From CAVZCC01 sp963773765 (lineage in GTDB: Bacteria > Actinomycetota > Acidimicrobiia > Acidimicrobiales > Microtrichaceae), in the NCBI GenBank assembly GCA_963773765.1, contig CAVZCC010000003.1, positions 186,001 through 250,000 of the forward strand: DNA of 64,000 bases, in the 5' to 3' direction. Under the pieces are notes generated by a model. The model was not told the DNA's origin. It did not search any database and saw only the letters and a program-made list of their open reading frames with translations. Below, piece by piece: positions 1 to 7,663 of the stretch. Position 1 is the stretch's first letter. Every line of letters begins with the position of its first letter. The translations under genes and the position numbers were made by a program.

Positions 1-255
1 ACCGGGCCCCACCGACAGCACCTCACCCGATCCCTCGTGGCCACCGATCATGGGGAACGCGGGGGCCATCCCCATCGACTCGGACATCTCGTTGCTCAGG
101 ACCATGTCGCCCTGCACGACGTGCTCGTCGGAGTGGCACAGGCCGGCGGCCCTGGTCCGGACCAGCACCTCACCCGGCCCGGGGTCGTCGAGCTCGACCT
201 CCTCGACCCTCCAGGGCTCCCCGATCCCAAAGATCACCGCGGCGCGCGTCTTCAT
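1..255 (-). CDS. NDMA-type zinc alcohol dehydrogenase, N-terminal part (runs off window)
   Basis: The first 85 codons of a medium-chain zinc-dependent alcohol dehydrogenase; the rest lies beyond base 1. The start MKTRAAVIFGIGEPW, the catalytic-zinc region GLCHSDEHVVQGDM and the PMIGGHEGSG segment are typical of the actinobacterial N,N-dimethyl-4-nitrosoaniline-dependent alcohol dehydrogenases, which keep NAD(H) tightly bound. In this family the Cys and His of GLCHSDE and the His-Glu of GGHEG are zinc ligands or active-site residues. The ATG at 255 is preceded by a strong GGAGGA ribosome site at about 262-267. The substrate cannot be judged from this fragment, and a related mycothiol- or thiol-dependent MDR enzyme is possible. 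Confidence 0.8.
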   Translation of the reverse strand, partial: MKTRAAVIFGIGEPWRVEEVELDDPGPGEVLVRTRAAGLCHSDEHVVQGDMVLSNEMSESMGMAPAFPMIGGHEGSGEVLSVGPG

Positions 256-333
256 GGCGATTCCTCCCCGTTCGCACCACCCCCCCGGGTGGGCCCGAGG
301 CACCCTAACGGCGACGGGCGGTGCGGCGCCGCG

Positions 334-1204
334 TCAGTCGAGCGGCCGGGCCGAGAACGCGTCGTACACGCCGCCGGTGTGCTCCGGGTCCCCGGGCAGC
401 ACGATGCGGGTGCCGTCGGGCGACTCCACCACCGTGGGCAACACGGCCGGAACCTCGGCCTGCGACGCGGCGTGGGCCAGGACGTCCGCCGCGGTGCCGA
501 AGCGGGTCAGCCCCACCAGGGAGCGCACGGTCGGGAAGATCAGCACGAACTCGCCCGCCTCATGGCGGTGCAGGGCATCGGCCGGGGTCATCCAGTGGGT
601 CCCGATCAACTCCCGGTCGTCATGGGTCACCTCCTGCAGCTCGGGCGCGGCGGCCACGAAGAACCGCGTGTCGTAGCGGCGCGGGGCCCCCAACGGGGTG
701 ATCCACCGGGAGAAGTAGTGCAGCGCCCCGGCGTCCATGAACAGGTCCTCCTGCTCACACACCGACTCGATGCGGCGGACGCCGGCGTCCACGTCGGCCC
801 GGTGCTGCTCGAAGCGGGCGATGACACCGGCCTCGTCGAAGGTGACCGGTGTGCCGTCGGCCCGGCGGGCCAGCAGCACGCCTGCCTCCTCGAAGGACTC
901 GCGGATGGCCGCCACCCAGAAGGCCAACCCACCGGCACCGAGGTCCAGCAGGCGTGACGCCGAGGCGTCGTCCCGACCCACGCACCGGGCCAGGGCCACC
1001 GGATCGGCGTCGGACCGGTCGACCCCACCCCCGGGGAACACGTAGGCACCGCCGACGAAGTCGGACTGGAGGTTGCGCTGCATGAGGCAGACCTCGAAGC
1101 CACCGGCCGCGTCCACCGGGTGTGTCCCGCAGGAGCATCACGGTGGCGGCGTCCCGCACGGGAACGGACTCCGGATCGGGATGGCCCATGTCCACGGTCG
1201 TCAC
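334..1204 (-). CDS. NUDIX hydrolase (single frameshift)
   Basis: A NUDIX-fold pyrophosphohydrolase that would cleave a nucleoside diphosphate linked to another moiety, with divalent metal bound by the NUDIX box. The box is visible as AIRESFEEAGVLLARR, preceded by the FPGGGVD strand. The reading frame is broken near base 1117: codons from the GTG at 1204 (MTTVDMGHPDPESV...) run into one frame and the conserved domain continues in another, so one base is missing or extra. The protein is about 285 residues, longer than a minimal NUDIX protein, and resembles the larger actinobacterial relatives of coenzyme A/ADP-sugar hydrolases. The exact substrate is not predictable. ATG at 1189 is an alternative start. 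Confidence 0.75.
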
Positions 1205-1252
1205 GCCGGCGACCCTACCGGCGGGGGCGCACTCCCGGCCGGGGCGGCCGGC

Positions 1253-1810
1253 TCAGCGCGGAGGCCCGAGCTCCCGCGGGCCGTCGACCTCCACGTCGAT
1301 CACCTCGGCGTGGGCCGTGGCCTCCCGGGCGTCCACGTCCACCACCGTGCCGCCGATGACGGTGCCCCAGGGACTGCGGGTGGTGCGGGAGGTGCCGAAG
1401 GGCGCGGCCATGGAGTCCACGAACACCGCGTTCATGACCCCGGCGCGGGCGGCGCGGCGCTCCATCCAGCGCAGGATGGCCGGCCGCAACAGCGCCCGGG
1501 TGGGCGGCAGGATCAACAGGAGTCCGGCCGCGGCGGTGATGAAGCCCGGGACGATCAGGAGGCACCCACCCAGCATCACCATGGCGCCGTCCACCAGCGA
1601 CCGGGTGGGCATGCGGCCGGCGGCGAGCTCGGCATCGGCCCGCCGCCACACGGCCAGGCCCTGCGAGCGGAGCAGGAAGACCCCGGACACGCTCAGGGCG
1701 ACCAGCGCCAGCAGCGTCCACCCCAGGCCGACCGCACCGGCCACGGCCACGATCGACCACAGCTCCAGGAACGGGAGGGCGAGCAACAGGGTGATCACCA
1801 GGAGTGCCAC
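1253..1810 (-). CDS. fxsA: FxsA family membrane protein
   Basis: A 185-residue inner-membrane protein of the FxsA (UPF0716) family, named for the E. coli gene whose overproduction relieves F-plasmid exclusion of phage T7; its cellular role is unknown. Two hydrophobic hairpins are evident: residues about 2-50 (LLVITLLLALPFLELWSIVA and the following segment) and about 75-110 (VDGAMVMLGGCLLIVPGF). The charged tail after residue 110 should be cytoplasmic. The GTG start sits 6 nt below a TAGCCT box at 1817-1822, which argues for a leaderless transcript. It is divergent from selA, sharing the 69-base gap. Confidence 0.85.
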   Translation of the reverse strand: MALLVITLLLALPFLELWSIVAVAGAVGLGWTLLALVALSVSGVFLLRSQGLAVWRRADAELAAGRMPTRSLVDGAMVMLGGCLLIVPGFITAAAGLLLILPPTRALLRPAILRWMERRAARAGVMNAVFVDSMAAPFGTSRTTRSPWGTVIGGTVVDVDAREATAHAEVIDVEVDGPRELGPPR

Positions 1811-1816
1811 GGCGTC

Positions 1817-1822
1817 AGGCTA
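1817..1822 (-). promoter_or_regulatory. -10 box (TAGCCT) of fxsA, leaderless
   Basis: TAGCCT on the minus strand ends 6 nt before the GTG start of fxsA, placing the predicted transcription start at the start codon. Confidence 0.6.
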
Positions 1823-1865
1823 CGCCCGGTGACCGGCCGCCGTCCCCGGTGATCGGGTCGGTCCG

Positions 1866-1871
1866 TAAGCT
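1866..1871 (+). promoter_or_regulatory. -10 box (TAAGCT) of selA, leaderless
   Basis: TAAGCT ends 8 nt before the selA GTG; no purine-rich ribosome site lies between, as expected for a leaderless message. Confidence 0.6.
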
Positions 1872-1879
1872 CGTTCTCA

Positions 1880-3184
1880 GTGGACACCTCCGACCCGGTC
1901 CCCCGCCCCCCGTCGATCGACGCCCTGGCCCGGGCCCTGGCCCGGCGCCACGGCGACGCGCTCCCCCACCCCCTGCTGGTGGACGTGGCCCGGGAGGTCG
2001 CGGACGAGGTCCGGGCGGGCCGACTCGGCGCGGACGAGGCCACCGTGTCGGACCGGGCCGACCACCTGGTCCGGGCCACCCGGCGTCGCCTCCTGCAGCC
2101 CGTGGTCAACGCCACGGGCGTGCTGCTGCACACCAACCTCGGCCGGGCCCCGTTGGCCCACCACCAGGACGCCGCCCCCACCAACCTGGAGTTCGACCTG
2201 GCCACCGGCGAGCGGGGCTCCCGCTCCGCCGGTGCCGCGTCCCTCCTGGCCCGGGCCTGTGGTGCCGAGGCGGCGCTGGTGGTGAACAACGGAGCGGCGG
2301 CGGTGATGCTGGTGCTGGCCGCCCTGGCCCGGGGCCGGGGCGTGGCGGTGTCACGGGGCGAGCTGGTGGAGATCGGGGGAGGCTTCCGGGTCCCGGAGGT
2401 CATGGAGCAGTCCGGGGCCGCCCTGGTGGAGGTCGGCACGACCAACCGCACCCGGCGGTCGGACGTGGAACGGGCCGCGGCGGACCACGACCTGGCCCTG
2501 GTCATGAAGGTCCACCAGTCCAACTACCGGATCGTCGGGTTCACCGAGTCGCTCGACATCGCGGACCTGACGGGCCACGGGGTGCCGGTGGTCGCCGACC
2601 TGGGCTCCGGGCTCCTCGATGCGCGCTGCCCCTGGCTGGACGACGGCCCTCCGGCCTGGCTCGGTGACGAACCGGCGGTCCGCCAGACCCTGGACGCAGG
2701 TGCCGACCTGGTCACCTTCTCCGGCGACAAGCTCCTGGGCGGTCCACAGGCCGGCATCATCGCCGGGGACGCCGACCTGGTGGCACGCTGCGCCCGCCAC
2801 CCACTGGCCCGGGCCCTGCGGCCCGGGGGCCTGGTCCTCGCCGCCCTCCAGGACACCGCCCTGGCCTACCTCCGGCGCGACGGCGCGGCCATTCCCTTCT
2901 GGAGGATGGCCACCGTGCCGGTGGAGGCGGTCCGCCGACGCGCCGCGGACCTGGCGGCAGGCCCCGTGCTGGCGCTGGACGCCGTGCCGGGCGGCGGCAC
3001 CCTGCCCGGTGTGACGATCCCGTCGGCCGGCGTGGCGCGGGACGGCGACCACCGCGCCGCGCTCCTCGACGCCGACCCGCCGGTGGTGGCACGGGTGGAG
3101 GACGGCCGCACGCTGGTGGACCTGCGCACGGTCGACCCCGCGGACGACGCCCACCTGGGCCGGGCGCTCCGCGCCCTGGCCTGA
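1880..3184 (+). CDS. selA: L-seryl-tRNA(Sec) selenium transferase
   Basis: SelA is a PLP enzyme that converts Ser-tRNA(Sec) into selenocysteinyl-tRNA(Sec) using selenophosphate. The 434-residue length is normal for bacterial SelA. Visible hallmarks are VVNATGVLLHTNLGRAPL (residues 75-92), LEFDLATGERGSR (103-115), and the PLP lysine K284 in TFSGDKLLGGPQAG. The N-terminal helical domain that binds the tRNA is present. selB follows after 10 nt, so the two should be co-transcribed. The selC tRNA and selD were not found in this window, so the pathway must be completed elsewhere. The start is a GTG placed by a -10 box. Confidence 0.95.
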   Translation: MDTSDPVPRPPSIDALARALARRHGDALPHPLLVDVAREVADEVRAGRLGADEATVSDRADHLVRATRRRLLQPVVNATGVLLHTNLGRAPLAHHQDAAPTNLEFDLATGERGSRSAGAASLLARACGAEAALVVNNGAAAVMLVLAALARGRGVAVSRGELVEIGGGFRVPEVMEQSGAALVEVGTTNRTRRSDVERAAADHDLALVMKVHQSNYRIVGFTESLDIADLTGHGVPVVADLGSGLLDARCPWLDDGPPAWLGDEPAVRQTLDAGADLVTFSGDKLLGGPQAGIIAGDADLVARCARHPLARALRPGGLVLAALQDTALAYLRRDGAAIPFWRMATVPVEAVRRRAADLAAGPVLALDAVPGGGTLPGVTIPSAGVARDGDHRAALLDADPPVVARVEDGRTLVDLRTVDPADDAHLGRALRALA

Positions 3185-3194
3185 GGCCACCGCC

Positions 3195-4946
3195 GTGACC
3201 ACCATCGCCACCGCCGGCCACGTGGACCACGGCAAGTCCACGCTGGTGCGGGCCCTGACCGGCACCGACCCCGACCGCCTGGCCGAGGAGCAGCGGCGCG
3301 GGCTCACCATCGACCTGGGGTTCGCCTCGTTCGTGCTGCCGTCGGGCCGGATCGTCGGCCTGGTCGACGTGCCGGGCCACGAGCGGTACCTCAAGAACAT
3401 GCTGGCCGGCGTCGGTGCGGTGACCACCTGCCTGTTCGTGGTGGCGGCGGACGAAGGCTGGAAGCCCCAGAGCGAGGAGCACCTCCGCATCATCGAGCTG
3501 CTGGGGCTGCAGGGTGGCGTGGTGGCCCTGACCAAGGCCGGGCTGGTCACCGAGGACGACCTGGAGCTCACTGCGCTCGACGTGGGGGACCGCCTGTCCG
3601 GCTCCCCGCTGGCCGACGCGCCGGTGGTCGCGGTGGACTCCCCCACCGGCCGGGGCCTGGGGCCGCTGCGCGCCGCCCTCGACCGGCTGGTCGACGCCGT
3701 ACCGGCCCCGGTGGACGACGGGCGCGCCCGCCTGTGGATCGACCGGTCCTTCGCCGCGGCCGGTGCCGGCGCCGTGGTGACCGGCACCCTGGCCCGGGGG
3801 TGGCTGCAGGTGGGCGACACGGTGGAGGTGGACGGCACAGCGGCCCGGGTGCGGGGCCTGCAGCACCACCACCGGGCCGCGGACCGGGTGGGACCGGGGG
3901 AGCGCGTCGCGGTGAACCTGGCCGGCATCAGCCACCGCGACCTGCGCCGGGGCCAGGCGGTGGTGGCACCGGGGCGGTGGCACCGCACCACGACCGTCGA
4001 CGCCGCGCTGGGGGTGCTCGGTTCGCTCGACCACGACGTGTCCCGGCGGGGCGCCTACACCGCGCACCTCGGCTCCGGGGAACAGGCGGTCCGCCTGCGG
4101 GTGCTGGGTCCGGACGTGTTGGCCCCCGGGTCCACCGGTCCGGTCCGGCTCCACCTGTCCCACGCCGTCCCCCTGCTGCCCGGTGACCGCTTCGTCCTGC
4201 GGGAGTCCGGCCGTGACGAGACGGTGGGGGGAGGGGAGGTCCTGGACGTGGACCCCGTGCTCCCCGCGTCGCGTGCGGCCCCCGACCGGACCGTGGCCCG
4301 CGTCGTGGCCGAACGGGGTGCCGTGGACGCGGACCTGCTGGAGCGGTTGACGGGGGTGCGCCTGGAGCCGTCGGTCGGTCGGTGGGTCGTGGATCCGGCG
4401 GTGCTGGACCGGAAGCGGTCCGAGTGGGCCGGTGCCATCGGGTCCGCGGGGACCGCGGGGGTGGACCTGGGACGGCTCGACGACCTGGACCGCGCCGTCG
4501 TGGCCGGCCTGGACGGGGTGACGGTCCGCGCCGGGGTGGCCCGCGACGCGACCGACGACCAGGCGGCACGCGCCGCCCATCCCTGGCTCGCGGCCCTGCG
4601 GGCGGCGCCGTTGCAGGGCGTCGGGCCGGACCAGGTGGACGAGGGGGACCTGCAGGAGCTCCGGCGGGCCGGCCTGGTGGTCCGCCTGGACGGTGTGTGG
4701 TTCGCACGGGCTGCCCTGGACGACCTGGTGGCAGCCCTGGGACCGGTCGTGCGGGCGCACCCGGACGGGGTGACGGTGGGCCAGGTCCGTGACGCCCTCG
4801 GCGGGTCGCGCAAGACGCTGGTGCCGTTCCTGACGTGGTGCGACGGCCAGGGGGTGACCCGGCGCCGGGGCGACGTCAGGATCGCCGGCCCCCGGGCCCC
4901 CGGGTCCACCGGTCCGCCCCGGGACGGGGCAGAGGTGGATCCCTAG
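3195..4946 (+). CDS. selB: Selenocysteine-specific elongation factor
   Basis: SelB is the EF-Tu-like GTPase that carries selenocysteinyl-tRNA to UGA codons marked by a SECIS hairpin. The G1 loop GHVDHGKST begins at residue 8, switch I is RGLTIDLGF, and G3 is DVPGHE at residues 58-63. Domains 2-3 follow, then C-terminal winged helices (the last one contains SRKTLVPFLTWCDGQ), which bind the SECIS RNA. The total of 583 residues is usual. The guanine-specificity motif reads TKAG (113-116) where an N/TKxD is expected; see findings. It follows selA by 10 nt, and its TAG stop lies in a CTAG palindrome that also holds the whiB stop on the other strand. Confidence 0.94.
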   Translation: MTTIATAGHVDHGKSTLVRALTGTDPDRLAEEQRRGLTIDLGFASFVLPSGRIVGLVDVPGHERYLKNMLAGVGAVTTCLFVVAADEGWKPQSEEHLRIIELLGLQGGVVALTKAGLVTEDDLELTALDVGDRLSGSPLADAPVVAVDSPTGRGLGPLRAALDRLVDAVPAPVDDGRARLWIDRSFAAAGAGAVVTGTLARGWLQVGDTVEVDGTAARVRGLQHHHRAADRVGPGERVAVNLAGISHRDLRRGQAVVAPGRWHRTTTVDAALGVLGSLDHDVSRRGAYTAHLGSGEQAVRLRVLGPDVLAPGSTGPVRLHLSHAVPLLPGDRFVLRESGRDETVGGGEVLDVDPVLPASRAAPDRTVARVVAERGAVDADLLERLTGVRLEPSVGRWVVDPAVLDRKRSEWAGAIGSAGTAGVDLGRLDDLDRAVVAGLDGVTVRAGVARDATDDQAARAAHPWLAALRAAPLQGVGPDQVDEGDLQELRRAGLVVRLDGVWFARAALDDLVAALGPVVRAHPDGVTVGQVRDALGGSRKTLVPFLTWCDGQGVTRRRGDVRIAGPRAPGSTGPPRDGAEVDP

Positions 4947-5206
4947 CGGAGGCCCTCGTCGATCAGGACCCGGCGCTCGGCCTCGTTCAGGCCGCCCCAG
5001 ATGCCGTGCGGCTCCCGGATCTCCAGGGCGTACTCCAGGCAGTCGCTCTGGGACGGGCAGTCGGCGCAGATGGCCTTGGCCCGTCGTTCCCGCTCGATCC
5101 GTTCGGCCTTGCGCTCGAACTGGGGCGGCGGGAAGAACACCGCCGCCTGCGGACCCCGACAGGCCGCCTTGACCTGCCACATGTCGTGTAGCTGTTGTGC
5201 ACTCAC
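4943..5206 (-). CDS. WhiB-family iron-sulfur transcription factor
   Basis: An 87-residue WhiB-like protein. These actinobacterial regulators bind a [4Fe-4S] cluster and usually contact the primary sigma factor. Four cysteines are present: one in the AACRG segment and three in ICADCPSQSDCLEY, giving the expected C-x(n)-C-xx-C-x5-C pattern. The GIWGG turn, the WhiB signature, appears in HGIWGGLNEAERR and is followed by a basic/acidic tail. The GTG at 5206 was chosen because the run AAAGGGGGGG lies just upstream and the promoter at 5238-5266 excludes longer starts. Next to an NfeD gene and the ArsA-like pair, it resembles the mycobacterial whiB4 neighbourhood. Confidence 0.93.
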   Translation of the reverse strand: MSAQQLHDMWQVKAACRGPQAAVFFPPPQFERKAERIERERRAKAICADCPSQSDCLEYALEIREPHGIWGGLNEAERRVLIDEGLR

Positions 5207-5237
5207 CGCTCGGACCCCCCCTTTCGGTGTGCGGCGC

Positions 5238-5266
5238 ACCCTAGGCACAGCCCGCTGGAGTCTCAA
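5238..5266 (-). promoter_or_regulatory. whiB promoter (TTGAGA-17-TAGGGT)
   Basis: On the minus strand TTGAGA (5261-5266) and TAGGGT (5238-5243) are separated by exactly 17 bp, a near-ideal housekeeping-sigma promoter. It gives a leader of about 25 nt with a purine-rich ribosome site. Confidence 0.7.
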
Positions 5267-5288
5267 GGGATGAATTTGTTTGCGTTGC

Positions 5289-5304
5289 GCTAGCTGCAGC
5301 TAGC
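5289..5304. repeat. 16-bp perfect palindrome GCTAGCTGCAGCTAGC
   Basis: A perfect palindrome that includes the stop codon of the NfeD-like gene and lies about 25 bp upstream of the whiB -35 element. It can form a 6-bp hairpin with a TGCA loop or be a dimeric protein's operator. There is no T-run to make it a clear terminator. Confidence 0.55.
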
Positions 5305-6670
5305 GGGGGTCGGCGGCACCCTCGCCGTCGGCGTCGCCGGCCGCGGCGTCGGCACCTCCGCGACGGCGGTTGCGCATCTCCCGGTAGTCGATGGCCCCAC
5401 CCTCCTCGGGCTCCACCTCCAGCACCAGACCGTCGATGGCGACCACGCGGATCGGGTCCCCCACCGCGATCGGGGTGGCCCGGTTGGCCCGGGCCCGCCA
5501 CAACGCCTCCCGCACCCGGACCGTGCCCTCCGGCTCCACCGCGGACACCGCTGCGCCCATCTCCCCGATCATCCACTCCCGGCCGATGGTCGGGGTGGCG
5601 AAGCGGGTCCGCACCATGGCCGGCATGCCCGAGAACATCGTGATGCCGATGCCGATGAGCCCGGCCGCCAGAGCGATCCAGGTGGGGCGGAACTCGGTGA
5701 ACAGGAACACGGATCCGACGACGAAGCCCACCATCCCGAAGATGGTCCACAACCTGGGGATGCCGGTCTGCACGTCGATGGCGAAGGCCACCATGGACGC
5801 CAGCACCAGGACCACCGCCCACGTGTTGTGGGGCAGCTCCGCGATCCCGTAGGCGGCGAGCACCGAGCAGACCGCACCGACCACCCCGGCCACGCCCACA
5901 CCGGCGGTGAAGAACTCGAACAGCAACAGGCCCAGGCCCACCGCCAGCAGGAGGTAGGCCACCGACGGGCTGGCCACGGTGTGGAACAGCTGCGTGAACA
6001 GCGGCAGCTTGGAGAACCGCACGGTCGTGACCGGGATCTGGCGCCGCTCGCCGTCCTCGGTCCGGGTCTCGGTCTTCACGCCGTCCAGGTTCACGATGTG
6101 GTCGCCCACGGTCGGCGAGAACCTGCCCACGACGCCGGCGTCGACCGCCTCCTGGCCCGAGAGCACCTCGGTCCGCGCCACCGAGGCCTCCCCGGTCAGC
6201 AACTCGCCGAACTCGGAGGTGGACAGCCGCTGCGGACCGGCGTCGCCGATCCTGGAGCCGGGTGCGATCCCGGAGGAGTCGGCCACCTGGACCAGCTCCA
6301 CCGCGCCACCCAGGGCCTCCGAACCCGACGGGCCGATCCAGACCGACACGGGCACATCGGCGCCGGTGATGGCGGCGGCCACCTCGTCCAGCCGGTCGTC
6401 GTCCACCGCCGTGCCACCGCTGTCGAACTGCAGGACCACCCCGACCACGCCGTCGGCGCCACGGGCCCCGTCGAGGGTGTCGATGATGAAGTCGGCCTCG
6501 ATCTGGTCGATGAGGCCGTTGACGGCCACGACGTCGATGCACCCGTTCCGGGCGCACGGCGACGCCTGCGCGCCGGCCGCGGGGGCGAAGGCCCCCGTCA
6601 GGAAGGACAGCCCACAGAGGGCGACGATGGTGATACCGAGCAGCCGGAGCCGACTCGCTAGTGTGCCCAC
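5300..6670 (-). CDS. NfeD-like membrane protein with ClpP-type domain
   Basis: A 456-residue long-form NfeD protein: signal/TM segment (residues about 5-30), a periplasmic ClpP/SppA-like domain (30-220), a cluster of TM helices (about 235-350), and a C-terminal OB-like NfeD domain ending near residue 435. Known long NfeDs are membrane serine proteases linked to stomatin/flotillin partners. The fold landmarks are present (DVVAVNGLIDQIEADFI, VLQFDSGG, GIAPGSRIG), but the loop that should hold the nucleophile (SAG) reads LGG, so activity is doubtful. The GTG at 6670 has GGAGG 8 nt upstream. It is divergent from the ArsA-like gene with a 24-bp gap. Confidence 0.85.
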   Translation of the reverse strand: MGTLASRLRLLGITIVALCGLSFLTGAFAPAAGAQASPCARNGCIDVVAVNGLIDQIEADFIIDTLDGARGADGVVGVVLQFDSGGTAVDDDRLDEVAAAITGADVPVSVWIGPSGSEALGGAVELVQVADSSGIAPGSRIGDAGPQRLSTSEFGELLTGEASVARTEVLSGQEAVDAGVVGRFSPTVGDHIVNLDGVKTETRTEDGERRQIPVTTVRFSKLPLFTQLFHTVASPSVAYLLLAVGLGLLLFEFFTAGVGVAGVVGAVCSVLAAYGIAELPHNTWAVVLVLASMVAFAIDVQTGIPRLWTIFGMVGFVVGSVFLFTEFRPTWIALAAGLIGIGITMFSGMPAMVRTRFATPTIGREWMIGEMGAAVSAVEPEGTVRVREALWRARANRATPIAVGDPIRVVAIDGLVLEVEPEEGGAIDYREMRNRRRGGADAAAGDADGEGAADPR

Positions 6671-6694
6671 GGCAAGGGCCTCCGAAGGGAATAC

Positions 6695-7663
6695 GTGGAT
6701 CCTGAGCAGTTTCTCACTGCATCCGGGGTGATCATCGTCGCCGGGAAAGGCGGAGTGGGCAAAACCGCCGTCACCGCCGCGCTGGCCGTCGCCGCGTCGT
6801 CGGTCGGCCTCCGCACGCTGGTGGTGGAGGTGGAGGGCAAGGGCGGCATGGCCTCCATGTTCGAATCCGGCCGCCTCTCCTACGAGGAACTGGTCCTCAT
6901 CCGGGCCGCCACGGGCCACGCCGGCGTCCACGCCCGCACCGTGACACCCGACGATGCACTGCTCGACTACCTGTCGGACCGGGGCCTGCACCGCATCTCC
7001 AACCGGCTGGTGTCCTCCGGGGTCCTGGACATGGTCTCCACGGCCGTCCCCGGCATCCGGGACATCCTGGTCCTGGGCAAGGTCAAGCAGCTCGAGCGGT
7101 CCGGTGAGTGGGACCTGATCCTGCTCGACGCCCCTGCCGCCGGGCACGCCATCACCTTCCTCCGCTCCGCCAGCGGGCTGGCCGACGCCGTCAAGGTCGG
7201 TCCCATCAACACCCAGGCCCAGGACGTCCTGGGCCTGCTCACCGACCCCGACCGGTGCCGGGTGGTCCTCGTGACGGTGCCGGAGGAGACGCCGGTCAAC
7301 GAGCTGATCGAGACGGCGTACAGCCTGGAGGACCAGGTCGGCGTGGCGCTCGGACCCGTGATCGTCAACGGCGTCCACCCCCACCTCGCCGGGTTGGAGG
7401 TGGATCCGGAACAGGCCGCGGAACAGGCCGGGGTGCGGCTGCTCGACGGCGAGGCCGACCTGCTGCGGGACGCGGCCGCGTTCCGCCGCGTCCGCACCGG
7501 CCTCCAGGAGACCCAGCTGCGCCGGATGGCCGAGGACCTCCCCCTCCCCCAGGTCCACCTGCCCTTCCTGTTCACCTCGGAGCTGGGACGGGCCGAGCTG
7601 GACACGCTGGCCGCCGCCATGGTGGAGCGGATCCGGGAGCTTCCCGACGAGGTGGCATCGTGA
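6695..7663 (+). CDS. ArsA-like anion-transport ATPase, first of pair
   Basis: A 322-residue P-loop ATPase of the ArsA/GET3 branch of the SIMIBI class. The deviant Walker A is GKGGVGKTAV at residues about 17-26, and the switch region includes LILLDAPAAGH. Metal/anion ligand cysteines typical of true arsenite pumps are not seen, so an arsenic role is not supported. The arrangement with a second ArsA-like gene overlapping its stop codon and a nearby whiB matches the mycobacterial Rv3679-Rv3680/whiB4 cluster, implicated there in redox and drug tolerance. The GTG start has GAAGGGA about 6 nt upstream. The two products probably form a heteromer, by inference from homologues. Confidence 0.86.
   Translation: MDPEQFLTASGVIIVAGKGGVGKTAVTAALAVAASSVGLRTLVVEVEGKGGMASMFESGRLSYEELVLIRAATGHAGVHARTVTPDDALLDYLSDRGLHRISNRLVSSGVLDMVSTAVPGIRDILVLGKVKQLERSGEWDLILLDAPAAGHAITFLRSASGLADAVKVGPINTQAQDVLGLLTDPDRCRVVLVTVPEETPVNELIETAYSLEDQVGVALGPVIVNGVHPHLAGLEVDPEQAAEQAGVRLLDGEADLLRDAAAFRRVRTGLQETQLRRMAEDLPLPQVHLPFLFTSELGRAELDTLAAAMVERIRELPDEVAS

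Noticed and set aside
5207..5266. A longer WhiB protein starting at 5266
   Set aside because: The promoter lies inside this stretch, so it cannot be translated from the whiB transcript.
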